A stretch of 64,000 bases of DNA from Chloroflexota bacterium (GTDB lineage Bacteria; Chloroflexota; Anaerolineae; Aggregatilineales; J027), in contig JABFGB010000002.1 in the NCBI GenBank assembly GCA_013112715.1, positions 103,601-167,600 on the forward strand, in the 5' to 3' direction. Below are positions 28,056 through 36,793 of this stretch, one piece after another. Made by a program: the position numbers and the translations under genes. The number at the start of each line of letters is the position of its first letter. The first letter of the stretch is position 1. A model generated the notes under the pieces. It was not told the DNA's origin, searched no databases, and saw nothing but the letters and a program-made list of their open reading frames with translations.

Positions 28056-28948
28056 TGCAGCCATTGACGGAATCGCGTAATCTACGTACCCACCAAATAG
28101 ACCGTCTTTCGACGCTGGAAATTTTGGAGGTCATTAATGACGAGGATGCCTCAATTGCCGGGGTGATTCGTGGCCTGCTGCCAGAAATTGCCCAAGCGGT
28201 GGATGTCATTACGGCCCAATTTCGGCTGGGGGGGCGCTTGATTTATGCTGGGGCAGGCACGAGTGGTCGCTTGGGGGTATTGGATGCGGTGGAATGTCAA
28301 CCCACCTTTAGTACCCCGCCGGAAATGGTGCAGGCCCTTCTAGCTGGGGGTGATCCTGCCCTGACCCAAGCGGTGGAAGGCGCGGAAGATCGCTATGAGG
28401 GGGGCAAAACCGATTTCTTGGCTCTCCATCCAACCTCACATGATGTTGTGGTAGGGATTGCCGCCAGTGGCACCACGCCGTATGTATTGGGGGTGTTGGA
28501 CGCAGCCAATGAAATTGGGACAAAGACCATTGCCATTGCCTGTAACACCCCGGCCCCAATTTTAGACCGCGCCAGTATCCAGATTGCCGCATTGGTCGGG
28601 CCAGAGGTCATTACGGGTTCGACGCGCATGAAAGCAGGCACGGCGCAAAAAATGATCCTCAACATGCTTTCGACGGCCAGTATGATTAAGCTCGGCAAGG
28701 TCTATGGCAATCTCATGGTGGATGTGCGCGTGACTAATCAAAAATTAGCCAATCGCGCACGCGGTATTGTGGCGGAGGTGGTCGGGTTGGGCCAAGATGA
28801 AGCGGCTCGCTTGCTCCAATTGAGCAATAACGAAGTCAAGACCGCCATCGTGGTCGGTCTGCTGAATATTTCTGTTGAGGAAGCCCGTCAGCGCCTAGCG
28901 GAAAATCGCGGGATGCTGCGTAACGTGATAGAATTGCCGCTTGAATAG
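28055..28948 (+). CDS. murQ: N-acetylmuramic acid 6-phosphate etherase
   Basis: 297 residues. SIS-domain etherase with LIYAGAGTSGRLGVLDAVEC (about 65-84) and VGPEVITGSTRMKAGTAQK, which are family signatures. MurQ removes lactate from MurNAc-6-P to give GlcNAc-6-P. The start shares one base with the preceding stop (TAATG). It completes a salvage route: NamZ/NagZ/AmiE release MurNAc and GlcNAc, AnmK and the kinase phosphorylate, and MurQ joins both to GlcNAc-6-P. NagA and NagB are not in the window. Confidence 0.95.
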   Translation: MQPLTESRNLRTHQIDRLSTLEILEVINDEDASIAGVIRGLLPEIAQAVDVITAQFRLGGRLIYAGAGTSGRLGVLDAVECQPTFSTPPEMVQALLAGGDPALTQAVEGAEDRYEGGKTDFLALHPTSHDVVVGIAASGTTPYVLGVLDAANEIGTKTIAIACNTPAPILDRASIQIAALVGPEVITGSTRMKAGTAQKMILNMLSTASMIKLGKVYGNLMVDVRVTNQKLANRARGIVAEVVGLGQDEAARLLQLSNNEVKTAIVVGLLNISVEEARQRLAENRGMLRNVIELPLE

Positions 28949-28960
28949 GGAGGATTATCT

Positions 28961-29440
28961 ATGCCGGATATGTTGGTCAGACTTTATGAACTTCCAGAAC
29001 TCGATCCTATTCTCAAAGAACAGGCGACCAGCGGCATTACGATTCGACGGGCCATCACGCCTGAAAAGCATTTTGTTGTAGATTGGGTGGACAAAAAATT
29101 TAGTAAGTTTTGGCAAAGCGAGTGCGAGGTTGCCTTTTCGCGCCAACCCGTTTCCTGTTTTATCGCCACCGAAAATGATGTGTTGGTGGGTTTTGGGTGT
29201 TATGACACTACCCGCAAGGGCTTTTTTGGGCCGACAGGGGTCAGTGAGACGGTACGTGGACGCGGGATTGGCAAGGCCCTGCTGCTGGTGTGTTTACACA
29301 GCATGTGGTGGGAAGGCTATGGCTATGCCATTATTGGCGGGGTTGGGCCAGCCGATTTTTATACGAAGGCGGTGGGCGCGACCCTGATTGAAGGCTCTGT
29401 TCCCGGCGTTTACAAAGGCCTGCTGCGGAAATCTGATTGA
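28961..29440 (+). CDS. GNAT family N-acetyltransferase
   Basis: 159 residues. The acetyl-CoA loop VSETVRGRGIGKALLLVCL (about 94-112) contains the R-G-x-G-I-G motif of GNAT proteins. A GGAGG ribosome site lies six bases before the ATG, and the gene follows murQ by 12 bases, so it may belong to the amino-sugar operon. The acceptor is unknown. Confidence 0.85.
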   Translation: MPDMLVRLYELPELDPILKEQATSGITIRRAITPEKHFVVDWVDKKFSKFWQSECEVAFSRQPVSCFIATENDVLVGFGCYDTTRKGFFGPTGVSETVRGRGIGKALLLVCLHSMWWEGYGYAIIGGVGPADFYTKAVGATLIEGSVPGVYKGLLRKSD

Positions 29441-29449
29441 AAAACGCGC

Positions 29450-30472
29450 ATGACACTAGAGACCACTCCTGATGTAACCCCCCGTAAACCGACCTCGCGT
29501 CGGTCTTTAGTGTTGGCGATAGGTTTGGCGGCTTTGCTGTTGTTTTTGGCGCTACGGGGTGCGGATTGGGACAAGATGCTGGAAACGGTACGCCGAGGGG
29601 AACCCCTATCCCTTTTGGCGGCAGGTCTGCTGTTGGTAGGTACCTATTTTCTGCGTTCCTTGCGCTGGCGGGTACTCCTAACGGCGGAAAAACCGATTGC
29701 GGTGGTGACCGTCTTTTGGGCCATGGTGATTGGGTATCTGGGGAACAGCTTTTTGCCAGCCCGTCTGGGTGAATTGATGCGCTCAACGATGATTGGGCGC
29801 AAAACGGGGGTTAGCACCAGCTTTGCATTGGCGACGGCCTTGACCGAACGGATTTTGGATGCGCTGTCGCTGGTCTTGTTTAGTTTAATCGCCATCCCGT
29901 TTTTGGATGCCGATATTCCGGATTGGCTGAATACGGCGGCGGCAGTTATGGCGGTTTTGGGGATGGTGGGATTAACCGGATTTGCGGTAGCCCATCGGTT
30001 TGAAAAAGTTATTCATACCATTATCAAGCGCCTGCCGATACCCCATCGCTTCCAGGAACGCCTGATTCATCTGGTCGGTGAGTTTTTGTTGGGCACACGC
30101 GCTTTTCATCACCCGCAACGGGCGCTACTGTTTGCCATTATGACGCCAATTATCTGGTCGGTAGATATGCTGATGTCCATTATTGTGGCCGGAGCGTTTG
30201 ATCTGACCCTGCATCCTGCCGAGGCGATACTATTGTTAGCGGCATTGGGGTTGGCGAGTGCTGCCCCATCAACCCCCGGCTATGTTGGCATTTTTCAATT
30301 TGTCGCGGTGACGGTACTCGTACCATTTGGCTTTTCCCGCGATGAAGCATTGGTCTACATTATCAGCTTTCAGGCCATCACCTATGTCATTGTCCTGACG
30401 TGGGGGTTGACGGGGTGGTGGTGGCTAAATCGCAGTACGCCTATGGTCATGCCATCCGAAAATCGGAGTTAG
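29450..30472 (+). CDS. Lysylphosphatidylglycerol synthase transmembrane region/UPF0104 family protein
   Basis: 340 residues with about eight membrane spans. GNSFLPARLGELMRS (about 105-119) and the C-terminal GLASAAPSTPGYVGIFQFVAV are conserved blocks of the MprF N-terminal/AglD-like flippase family. Without the aminoacyl-transfer domain of MprF, such proteins are thought to move lipids or lipid-linked sugars across the membrane. Follows the GNAT gene by nine bases and converges on the RNA ligase gene with a four-base overlap of the stops. Confidence 0.85.
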   Translation: MTLETTPDVTPRKPTSRRSLVLAIGLAALLLFLALRGADWDKMLETVRRGEPLSLLAAGLLLVGTYFLRSLRWRVLLTAEKPIAVVTVFWAMVIGYLGNSFLPARLGELMRSTMIGRKTGVSTSFALATALTERILDALSLVLFSLIAIPFLDADIPDWLNTAAAVMAVLGMVGLTGFAVAHRFEKVIHTIIKRLPIPHRFQERLIHLVGEFLLGTRAFHHPQRALLFAIMTPIIWSVDMLMSIIVAGAFDLTLHPAEAILLLAALGLASAAPSTPGYVGIFQFVAVTVLVPFGFSRDEALVYIISFQAITYVIVLTWGLTGWWWLNRSTPMVMPSENRS

Positions 30473-31557
30473 GCAATATCGTTGTTATTCCCCTCGGTTT
30501 CATCATGTCCCCATGCGTGGTAGCGATAAATCAACGGCTCAATCGGTTTACCATCGAACATAGCAAAAAGATAACCTGCAATGTCACGCTGATTGGCTTG
30601 AACCCAAAGCGCAAAATCTTTCCGCGTATCTTTGGGGGCGGCTTCAAACGCGGACTGCACTCTAGCTTTGGTGGAGTTTAGTACCCCGTCAATTTCAGCG
30701 ATCCACGCCTTGACCTCGTTTAAGAATTCATCGGGAACAGCATCCAGAATCTCTTGAACCGTCCCGTTTTGCATGGCTTCAAGGGTGTTTTTGAAACTCA
30801 GCCCAAAAACCAACTTATGCAGTTCAAGATATCGCGCCCCTTTGAATTTGAAGCGATTGCCATCGGCAAACTCGATCACATAGCCCTCGTGGTTGGCATC
30901 CAATGTGGCGAGGTGCTTCAGTACATCTTCAACCGATTGGAATTCGGGATAGGTGACAGGTAGTGAAAACCCAAAACGACTGGCGAGGTTGATGACATCC
31001 GGCGCAAAGGGCAGATAGTCGCCTGTATGACGATTTCGTGCTGCTAACAACACAAGGTCTCGCCGTTCGCCATAATTTACAATGACGCGGTTTTCGGGAT
31101 AGATAATCTCAAAAATGAGGGTCAGTTCATCAGGCAAGTCGGTCAAATCATAATGGCTGTTCAAAAACTGGCTAGCCCATGCCCCTTGTACGCTAGTGAG
31201 GTTGCCGCGTGTACTAATACGATAACCGTCACGTGTGCGATAGAGCAGGCCCAGTGAACCATCTACTTTCTCGGTGACGACCACCAGTGGGGCAGAGGTA
31301 TAACGTCCGCCTTCTAGCCAACCGAAGAATTTATCAAAGCCACGTGCCACGACCTCGCCTGTTTGGGCATGAAGTATGAGTCCACGACTGACCCGCTCAA
31401 AAAAACTCCAACGACCTTCAAATTGGGCAAAGGAATTGTAGTTGAAAATAATGAGGTCGCCATGTCGCCGTGTGTTGACATTGCCATACCGTTGCCAATC
31501 GGTAAAGCCCTCAATTACCAATTGCTGAATGTCATTAATGGTGGTGATTTCGTCCAT
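30469..31557 (-). CDS. T4 Rnl1-like RNA ligase
   Basis: 362 residues with the nucleotidyltransferase motifs of ATP-dependent RNA ligases: the adenylated lysine in EKVDGS (Lys97), the upstream SRGLIL (58-62) that contacts ATP, motif III LTLIFEIIYPE, motif IV EGYVIEF and motif V FKFKGARYLELHK. The order and spacing fit the T4 RnlA (Rnl1) family, which seals broken RNA, typically nicked tRNA anticodon loops. No polynucleotide kinase or anticodon nuclease is adjacent, so partner genes, if any, lie elsewhere. Bacterial members are sporadic and often of phage origin. Confidence 0.85.
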   Translation of the reverse strand: MDEITTINDIQQLVIEGFTDWQRYGNVNTRRHGDLIIFNYNSFAQFEGRWSFFERVSRGLILHAQTGEVVARGFDKFFGWLEGGRYTSAPLVVVTEKVDGSLGLLYRTRDGYRISTRGNLTSVQGAWASQFLNSHYDLTDLPDELTLIFEIIYPENRVIVNYGERRDLVLLAARNRHTGDYLPFAPDVINLASRFGFSLPVTYPEFQSVEDVLKHLATLDANHEGYVIEFADGNRFKFKGARYLELHKLVFGLSFKNTLEAMQNGTVQEILDAVPDEFLNEVKAWIAEIDGVLNSTKARVQSAFEAAPKDTRKDFALWVQANQRDIAGYLFAMFDGKPIEPLIYRYHAWGHDETEGNNNDIA

Positions 31558-31619
31558 ACCCGCATTGTAGCAGACTCAAGTTGACCTTATCTAGCGCCAA
31601 GAAGTTTTAGAGCCTACTG

Positions 31620-33701
31620 TTATCCGATAGGAACGGTAATGCTCACCCGTGTGCCACCGCTCACGACAGGCTCCAACGCCAATTCGCCACCTACAATTGC
31701 CAATAGCGTGCTGTGGAGGGCTAATCCGTTGCCACTTCCTTCTGTACTATTGCCGGAAAGATGCTGTGGCCCGACGCCATTATCCGTCACTTCGACACAG
31801 AGGCGACCAGCCGCGATGATATGAATATCCAAACAGACCTTCGCATCCCTTTGCCCATGAATGGCAGCATTCCGCACGACTTCACGCACCGCATGAATCA
31901 AAATTTCCTGCGTGTCCTCTTTTAGTTTGGAGGGTGTCCCATCTACCCGCCAGCGAATTTCGGCAAACACGCCCGTGAATTCGTGTTCGATAATGGAACG
32001 CAGACCCTCTACAAAATGGGCGGTAGGGGCAATGGGTGGTGGTTGGAGAGCACTGTGAATTAACTCGGCGATTTGTCCATGTATATCGGTAAGAGTTTGC
32101 AGGAGAGGCCTTAAATTGGGCGTGGTACGAGCAGCAGCACTGGTTTGCAACGCGGCGAGATGGATGGTGGGCAAAATTTCATCATGCAGCACCCGGCGGG
32201 TTCGTAAATCATTTAGGCGATTTTCAGATTGGCGTTGGCGCTGCAATTCGATTAAGCGCCGTCCCATCTCCTCACCTGCCAGCAAATCAATAATGCGTTC
32301 GGCACTGGCGCTGGCAGCATCAATTTCCTCTTGGGCATAGAGACCATCGTCCGCTTTTGGCCCTAGCAGCAGCACCCCGATTAATCCACGTTCGGCCCAT
32401 AGCGGCACAGCCCAATCAAAGCCCTGAATGGTGTTGATGGGACGCAGGCCACTACCAGTCGTAATTGAAGAGGGGATGATGGTTGGGAGGGTGATGTTGG
32501 CCGAAGGGGGATAAAACAGAGGCTTACCAACCAGCGGAGCCAATCGGCCAAGCGGGATAAGGCAGGCAGTACGGGTGTTGAGCATGTCCCGGCACACGAT
32601 TTCGAAAAGGGGACGAATACTGGCTTGAGCATCCGCAGCGGGTTCGGTAAGGTTTTGCAGCAATCGAGGAGTGGTCACAAAAGGCCGCAAATGTGAAATG
32701 AGATAATCCCGATGGACAAACGAGCGCCAGCTAATCAGTGCATAAAACGCCATGTTGATCGCGGCTAGAAACATGAGGCTGTAGATGGGTGGAGGTTGAA
32801 TTACCAAAACGATACTGATAAAGGTGGCAATTCCCCACGCCAAAATCATGGCGTTGCGCCAGTGTCGCAGCAAACCGCGCCGAGGTAGCGTCTTGCCCGT
32901 AAATATCTCATAGGAAACGACGGCCCGCCCTAGAAAAATAATGGCAATCGAAATAAGGGTAGTCAATCCAAAATCCAGCACTACTACGCCGGGGGAGGTT
33001 AGGGGATCATCTATGATGGCGATGTTAGCTTCTACAACGTACAGCACTAAGACTAAAAATCCCGCCACCAAGACCGTCACTGCCAATAGCAAAATCGAAA
33101 CCGCCAATAAAAAGGGGCGTGAACGTTCGCGGGCCAAATCACCTAACATGCGCTGCGAGGGCATCGGATGGAGTAGGGCATCAAACGGCAAAATGATGCA
33201 CGCGAGGATGTAGGGGGGATAGAAGACAAACATGAGCGGGATACCGTCTAATAAGTCCGCGTGTTGCAGATTGAGAAGGATTACTTCGGTATAGGAGGGG
33301 AGAGGTTTTGCTATCATCAGCAGAATCAGCAGCGCCAAACTGAACAGCCCCAAAATAAGGGTTGGGATGCGATGACGTTTGGGCCAGCCTGTATACCATA
33401 GAATCACCAGATACCACAGTAGCGGAATACTCACAACGGGCAGCCAACCTGCATACCACCAAAAATTGAGATAGGGTTCAAGGCTAGGCGTGAATTGACT
33501 CGTTAGGATGATCGCATGACTGGTAAAAAACAATGCACCTAGCAACATTCCCGCCAAAATAAGATAGAGGCCTTCACTGCGCCGCTCCGCCGACAAAAAT
33601 ATGGTCAATCCCAGCCAAAGCAGCAGGGCAATATTAAAGACGGAGAGGGCAATGGAAAACGTGAGCAGGAGGGCAATGCCTGTCATCAAAATGGTTGCCA
33701 T
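31620..33701 (-). CDS. Membrane sensor histidine kinase
   Basis: 693 residues. About nine membrane spans (1-330) precede a GAF-like region (about 350-470), a short dimerisation helix with HDEILPTIHLAALQTS (His at about 500) and a HATPase domain with N-box EVVRNAAIHG, DNGVG and a glycine-rich GLALHSTLLAIVGGEL. The H-box is of the HisKA_3 (NarL/LuxR-linked) style. The start overlaps the end of the response-regulator gene by 16 bases, so the two form one unit. The large multi-span input domain suggests sensing of a membrane or lipophilic signal. Confidence 0.88.
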   Translation of the reverse strand: MATILMTGIALLLTFSIALSVFNIALLLWLGLTIFLSAERRSEGLYLILAGMLLGALFFTSHAIILTSQFTPSLEPYLNFWWYAGWLPVVSIPLLWYLVILWYTGWPKRHRIPTLILGLFSLALLILLMIAKPLPSYTEVILLNLQHADLLDGIPLMFVFYPPYILACIILPFDALLHPMPSQRMLGDLARERSRPFLLAVSILLLAVTVLVAGFLVLVLYVVEANIAIIDDPLTSPGVVVLDFGLTTLISIAIIFLGRAVVSYEIFTGKTLPRRGLLRHWRNAMILAWGIATFISIVLVIQPPPIYSLMFLAAINMAFYALISWRSFVHRDYLISHLRPFVTTPRLLQNLTEPAADAQASIRPLFEIVCRDMLNTRTACLIPLGRLAPLVGKPLFYPPSANITLPTIIPSSITTGSGLRPINTIQGFDWAVPLWAERGLIGVLLLGPKADDGLYAQEEIDAASASAERIIDLLAGEEMGRRLIELQRQRQSENRLNDLRTRRVLHDEILPTIHLAALQTSAAARTTPNLRPLLQTLTDIHGQIAELIHSALQPPPIAPTAHFVEGLRSIIEHEFTGVFAEIRWRVDGTPSKLKEDTQEILIHAVREVVRNAAIHGQRDAKVCLDIHIIAAGRLCVEVTDNGVGPQHLSGNSTEGSGNGLALHSTLLAIVGGELALEPVVSGGTRVSITVPIG

Positions 33702-34429
33702 GTGACCTGCTCACCTCGTTCATTGAGGACAAACGCATTACCGTCTGAATCCCATTCAATCAATTGACCCATCTGGACAATCAAAGCGGCACGGGTGCGG
33801 GCCACTTTTTCATCGGTGGCGGTGCTGTCCAAGCCCCATGCCGTATAAATTTGCCCGTTAATGCGGCTAATGGTGCGTTTATCCCGAAACCCCAAACGAC
33901 CAGCGATTTGTTCATTGGTCATGCCTGCCGCGATCATTTGGGCGACCACCTGTTCGTTTGGCTCTAACCAGTCCATCGGCGCGTGTTCGTCACGGTGGCG
34001 AACTTGCTGCACGCGGGTTTCGATTTCGGGGTCAACATAACTGCGTCCGGCGATGGCATCTTTGAGCAGTGGCAGCAACATTTCCGGCAGCAGGTAGTTG
34101 GATTTCCGCACATAGGCATAGTGGCTGAGGATGCGGGCGTGCAGGAAAGCCCGATAGTAGGCATCATCGTCTTGGATGGAATAAAACACAATCGGCAGGC
34201 GGGGAAACTCGCGGCGGATGGCGATGGCGGCCTCAATGCCATTCATCGGGCCAGCCAACGCTACATCCATCAAAATGACCTGAGGCGGCTCATGCGTAAA
34301 ACAGAAATCAACAGCCGCCTCGCCAGTGGTACAGGCCGCGATGACTTGAATTTCGCCTGCGGCTTCAAAACCAAATTTTAAGCCGTCTTGCAGACGTAAG
34401 TTATCTTCAACTAGCAGCATATTCACCAT
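33686..34429 (-). CDS. Response regulator with LuxR/sigma-4-like DNA-binding domain
   Basis: 247 residues. The receiver domain (1-130) has Asp10-region acid residues (VEDN) and the phosphorylated Asp55 in VILMDVALAG. The C-terminal helix-turn-helix (about 152-205, EPNEQVVAQMIAAGMTNEQIAGRLG) resembles LuxR/NarL but ends in an extra 40-residue tail finishing GEQVTWQPF. Precedes its kinase gene in the same operon. The target genes are not known. Confidence 0.88.
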   Translation of the reverse strand: MVNMLLVEDNLRLQDGLKFGFEAAGEIQVIAACTTGEAAVDFCFTHEPPQVILMDVALAGPMNGIEAAIAIRREFPRLPIVFYSIQDDDAYYRAFLHARILSHYAYVRKSNYLLPEMLLPLLKDAIAGRSYVDPEIETRVQQVRHRDEHAPMDWLEPNEQVVAQMIAAGMTNEQIAGRLGFRDKRTISRINGQIYTAWGLDSTATDEKVARTRAALIVQMGQLIEWDSDGNAFVLNERGEQVTWQPF

Positions 34430-34567
34430 ATTCGTAGCCTAACACACCGCTCAGATCGTCAGCAAGCACTTGAGTGCGGCTATCTTTACACCTAAGCCGT
34501 CGAAGCCGACAGCCTATCTTCAGTATAGTGGCTTTTACGATAACCAGTGCGTAAAGGAGCCTCTCTG

Positions 34568-35983
34568 ATGAAAGTCAAAATGATTTTGCCTGCCCTGACC
34601 GAGGCCAAAAGCCCCTTTTTTCGCCCGATTAAATATTCGCTTTTCCCACCACTCGGCCTTGCCACCCTTGCAGGCTATTTGGATGTAGATGATGAGATTG
34701 ATTTGCAGGATGAGCATGTGGAAGTGCTTAATCTGAACGATGAACCGGAATTAGTTATTATTCAGGTCTACATTACCTCCGCCTACCGCGCTTATCAAAT
34801 CGCCGACCACTACCGAGCGAAAGGGGCCTATGTTATCTTGGGTGGGCTGCACGTCACCTCATTGCCCGATGAAGCCGCCCAACACGCCGACAGCATTTTC
34901 CTCGGCCCCGGCGAGGATACCTTCCCTGCGTTTTTGCAGGATTTTCGACAGGGCCGTCCCGCTAAACGCTATGAATCCAAAATTCGCACCTTGATTGGAC
35001 TGCCGCCCATTCGCCGCGATTTGATTAAGCGTCATCTGTATCTGGTTCCCAATTCGATTGTTGTCTCACGTGGCTGTCCACATAGCTGCGATTTTTGTTA
35101 TAAAGATGCCTTTTTTCAGGGAGGCAAAGGCTTTTATACTCAGACGGTAGATGATGCCCTAGCCGAAATCGAGCGGCTACCGGGACGCCATCTCTACTTT
35201 TTAGATGACCATCTTTTGGGTAATGCCCATTTTGCCAGCGAACTTTTTGAAGGGATGCGCGGCATGGGGCGGCTGTGGCAGGCGGCGGGTACGGTGCAGT
35301 CCATTTTGAAACCACGCTTATTAGAAAAAGCTGTCGAGGCAGGCTTGCGAAGTCTGTTTGTTGGTTTCGAAACGCTTAATCCCGACAGCCTGTTGGAACA
35401 AAACAAAAAACAAAATCTCAATCGAGATTACACCGCTGCCATTCGTCGTTTGCATGATTTAGGGGTGATGGTGAATGGCAGTTTTGTGTTTGGCATGGAC
35501 GCCGACGACGAAAGCGTGTTTGACCGTACCGTGGAGTGGGCTATTTCACAAGGTATTGAGACCGCGACCTTCCATATTCTGACCCCTTATCCCGGTACCG
35601 CCTTATATGAACGAATGGCGGCGCAAAATCGTCTGCTTCATAGCAATTGGGACTTGTATGACACGCGCCACGTCGTCTATCGGCCTGCCAAGATCAGCCC
35701 AGAGGCATTGGAAGCAGGTTACTGGCGAGCGTATCAGGAGTTTTATCGTTGGTCGGCAATTCTTAAAGGGGCGGCGACCAAAGATACTCTAACAGGCAAA
35801 ATGCGCCATATCGCCTATGCCGGGGGATGGAAGAAGTTTGAGCCGATGTGGGACGCGATGATTCGCCTCAAGCGAGTGGCTCGGATGCGTCCAGCCTTGG
35901 AAGGCGTGTTAACGGGTTTTGGTCAACATCGTCCAACCCAAAAACGCCTTGGTCTCACGCATCAAGCGCCGGAAAAGGCGTAA
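34568..35983 (+). CDS. B12-binding-domain radical SAM protein
   Basis: 471 residues from ATG 34568, whose ribosome site AAAGGAG would lie inside the longer frame. Residues 1-140 are a cobalamin-binding-like domain (PPLGLATLAGYL, VILGGLHVTSLPDEA) and residues 160-400 the radical SAM barrel with the cluster motif SRGCPHSCDFCYKD (Cys-x3-Cys-x2-Cys). The family methylates or rearranges unactivated carbon in lipids, hopanoids or natural products. Nothing nearby fixes the substrate. Confidence 0.9.
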   Translation: MKVKMILPALTEAKSPFFRPIKYSLFPPLGLATLAGYLDVDDEIDLQDEHVEVLNLNDEPELVIIQVYITSAYRAYQIADHYRAKGAYVILGGLHVTSLPDEAAQHADSIFLGPGEDTFPAFLQDFRQGRPAKRYESKIRTLIGLPPIRRDLIKRHLYLVPNSIVVSRGCPHSCDFCYKDAFFQGGKGFYTQTVDDALAEIERLPGRHLYFLDDHLLGNAHFASELFEGMRGMGRLWQAAGTVQSILKPRLLEKAVEAGLRSLFVGFETLNPDSLLEQNKKQNLNRDYTAAIRRLHDLGVMVNGSFVFGMDADDESVFDRTVEWAISQGIETATFHILTPYPGTALYERMAAQNRLLHSNWDLYDTRHVVYRPAKISPEALEAGYWRAYQEFYRWSAILKGAATKDTLTGKMRHIAYAGGWKKFEPMWDAMIRLKRVARMRPALEGVLTGFGQHRPTQKRLGLTHQAPEKA

Positions 35984-36750
35984 CGTAGGGAGAGGCAGGT
36001 GACGCCGCCATCCATCTTTTCAAATTCACTCAACGGGATTTCAATCACCCGCAGGTAATAGCGGTGTGCCAAATCGCGCACTCTGGGACTGCCTGCATGG
36101 AGGAGTACAGCGTCATTGATTGGTAGGACATGTCCGCCATGTTTCTCGGCATCCGGCACAACATAGACATCGGCAAAATCAAAAACGTAGTCCGTTTCAA
36201 AGGCTGGAGATTGGATAATCACTCCGGGTGCGAGTTCAGTGATCCCGGTTTTAAGGTGTAGCACTCCGCCAACATTGACAAAATCCACTCGCAGCGAGGC
36301 ATCATAATCTTGCAGTACATTTTTCAGCAAGGTGGCTCCCTGCCAATTGGTGCGTTGTGAAAGGCCGATGAGAACACGATCCGCACAAAACAGGACATCC
36401 CCGCCATCCAAAAATTCATCGCCTTGCATTTGTACAACAGGTTGATAGCTGAAGGCTTGTTGAATGGCGACTGTTTCACCCCGCCGTGAACGCGCCCCCG
36501 GCTGGGTGATGACTACCAGATCACCATAGATGACGGCAGCATCTTCCACAAAACACCCGTCAGGATAGGCCTCATCGCCAGAGAGAAGCGTGACTTTGAG
36601 GCCGCACCAACGTAGCGCTTCACAATAGGCCGCATGTTGGGTTAGGGCCAATTCAAAATTGGGTGCGCCAAGCTGTTGGGTGGTGATGCCCTCACCCATA
36701 TTCGGGGTTGGAACACGGACGAGGGCATGGGTAAACGTGTTATGCGGCAT
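35962..36750 (-). CDS. Dimethylarginine dimethylaminohydrolase (DDAH)/arginine deiminase-superfamily enzyme
   Basis: 262 residues, the length of bacterial DDAH. The guanidine-modifying fold has CFVEDAA (66-72), FLDGGDVL (113-120), catalytic His165 in HLKTG and nucleophile Cys252 in GGVTCLSLRY. DDAH turns methylarginine into citrulline. Related enzymes hydrolyse arginine or other guanidines, so substrate is inferred. Start ATG 36750 is preceded by AAGGAAAG. Last gene of a minus-strand run with the M20 hydrolase; its stop is 22 bases inside the convergent radical SAM gene. Confidence 0.9.
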   Translation of the reverse strand: MPHNTFTHALVRVPTPNMGEGITTQQLGAPNFELALTQHAAYCEALRWCGLKVTLLSGDEAYPDGCFVEDAAVIYGDLVVITQPGARSRRGETVAIQQAFSYQPVVQMQGDEFLDGGDVLFCADRVLIGLSQRTNWQGATLLKNVLQDYDASLRVDFVNVGGVLHLKTGITELAPGVIIQSPAFETDYVFDFADVYVVPDAEKHGGHVLPINDAVLLHAGSPRVRDLAHRYYLRVIEIPLSEFEKMDGGVTCLSLRYAFSGA

Positions 36751-36793
36751 GTTACTTTCCTTTCATTCACCCAACAGCAGATTCAATTTGGGA

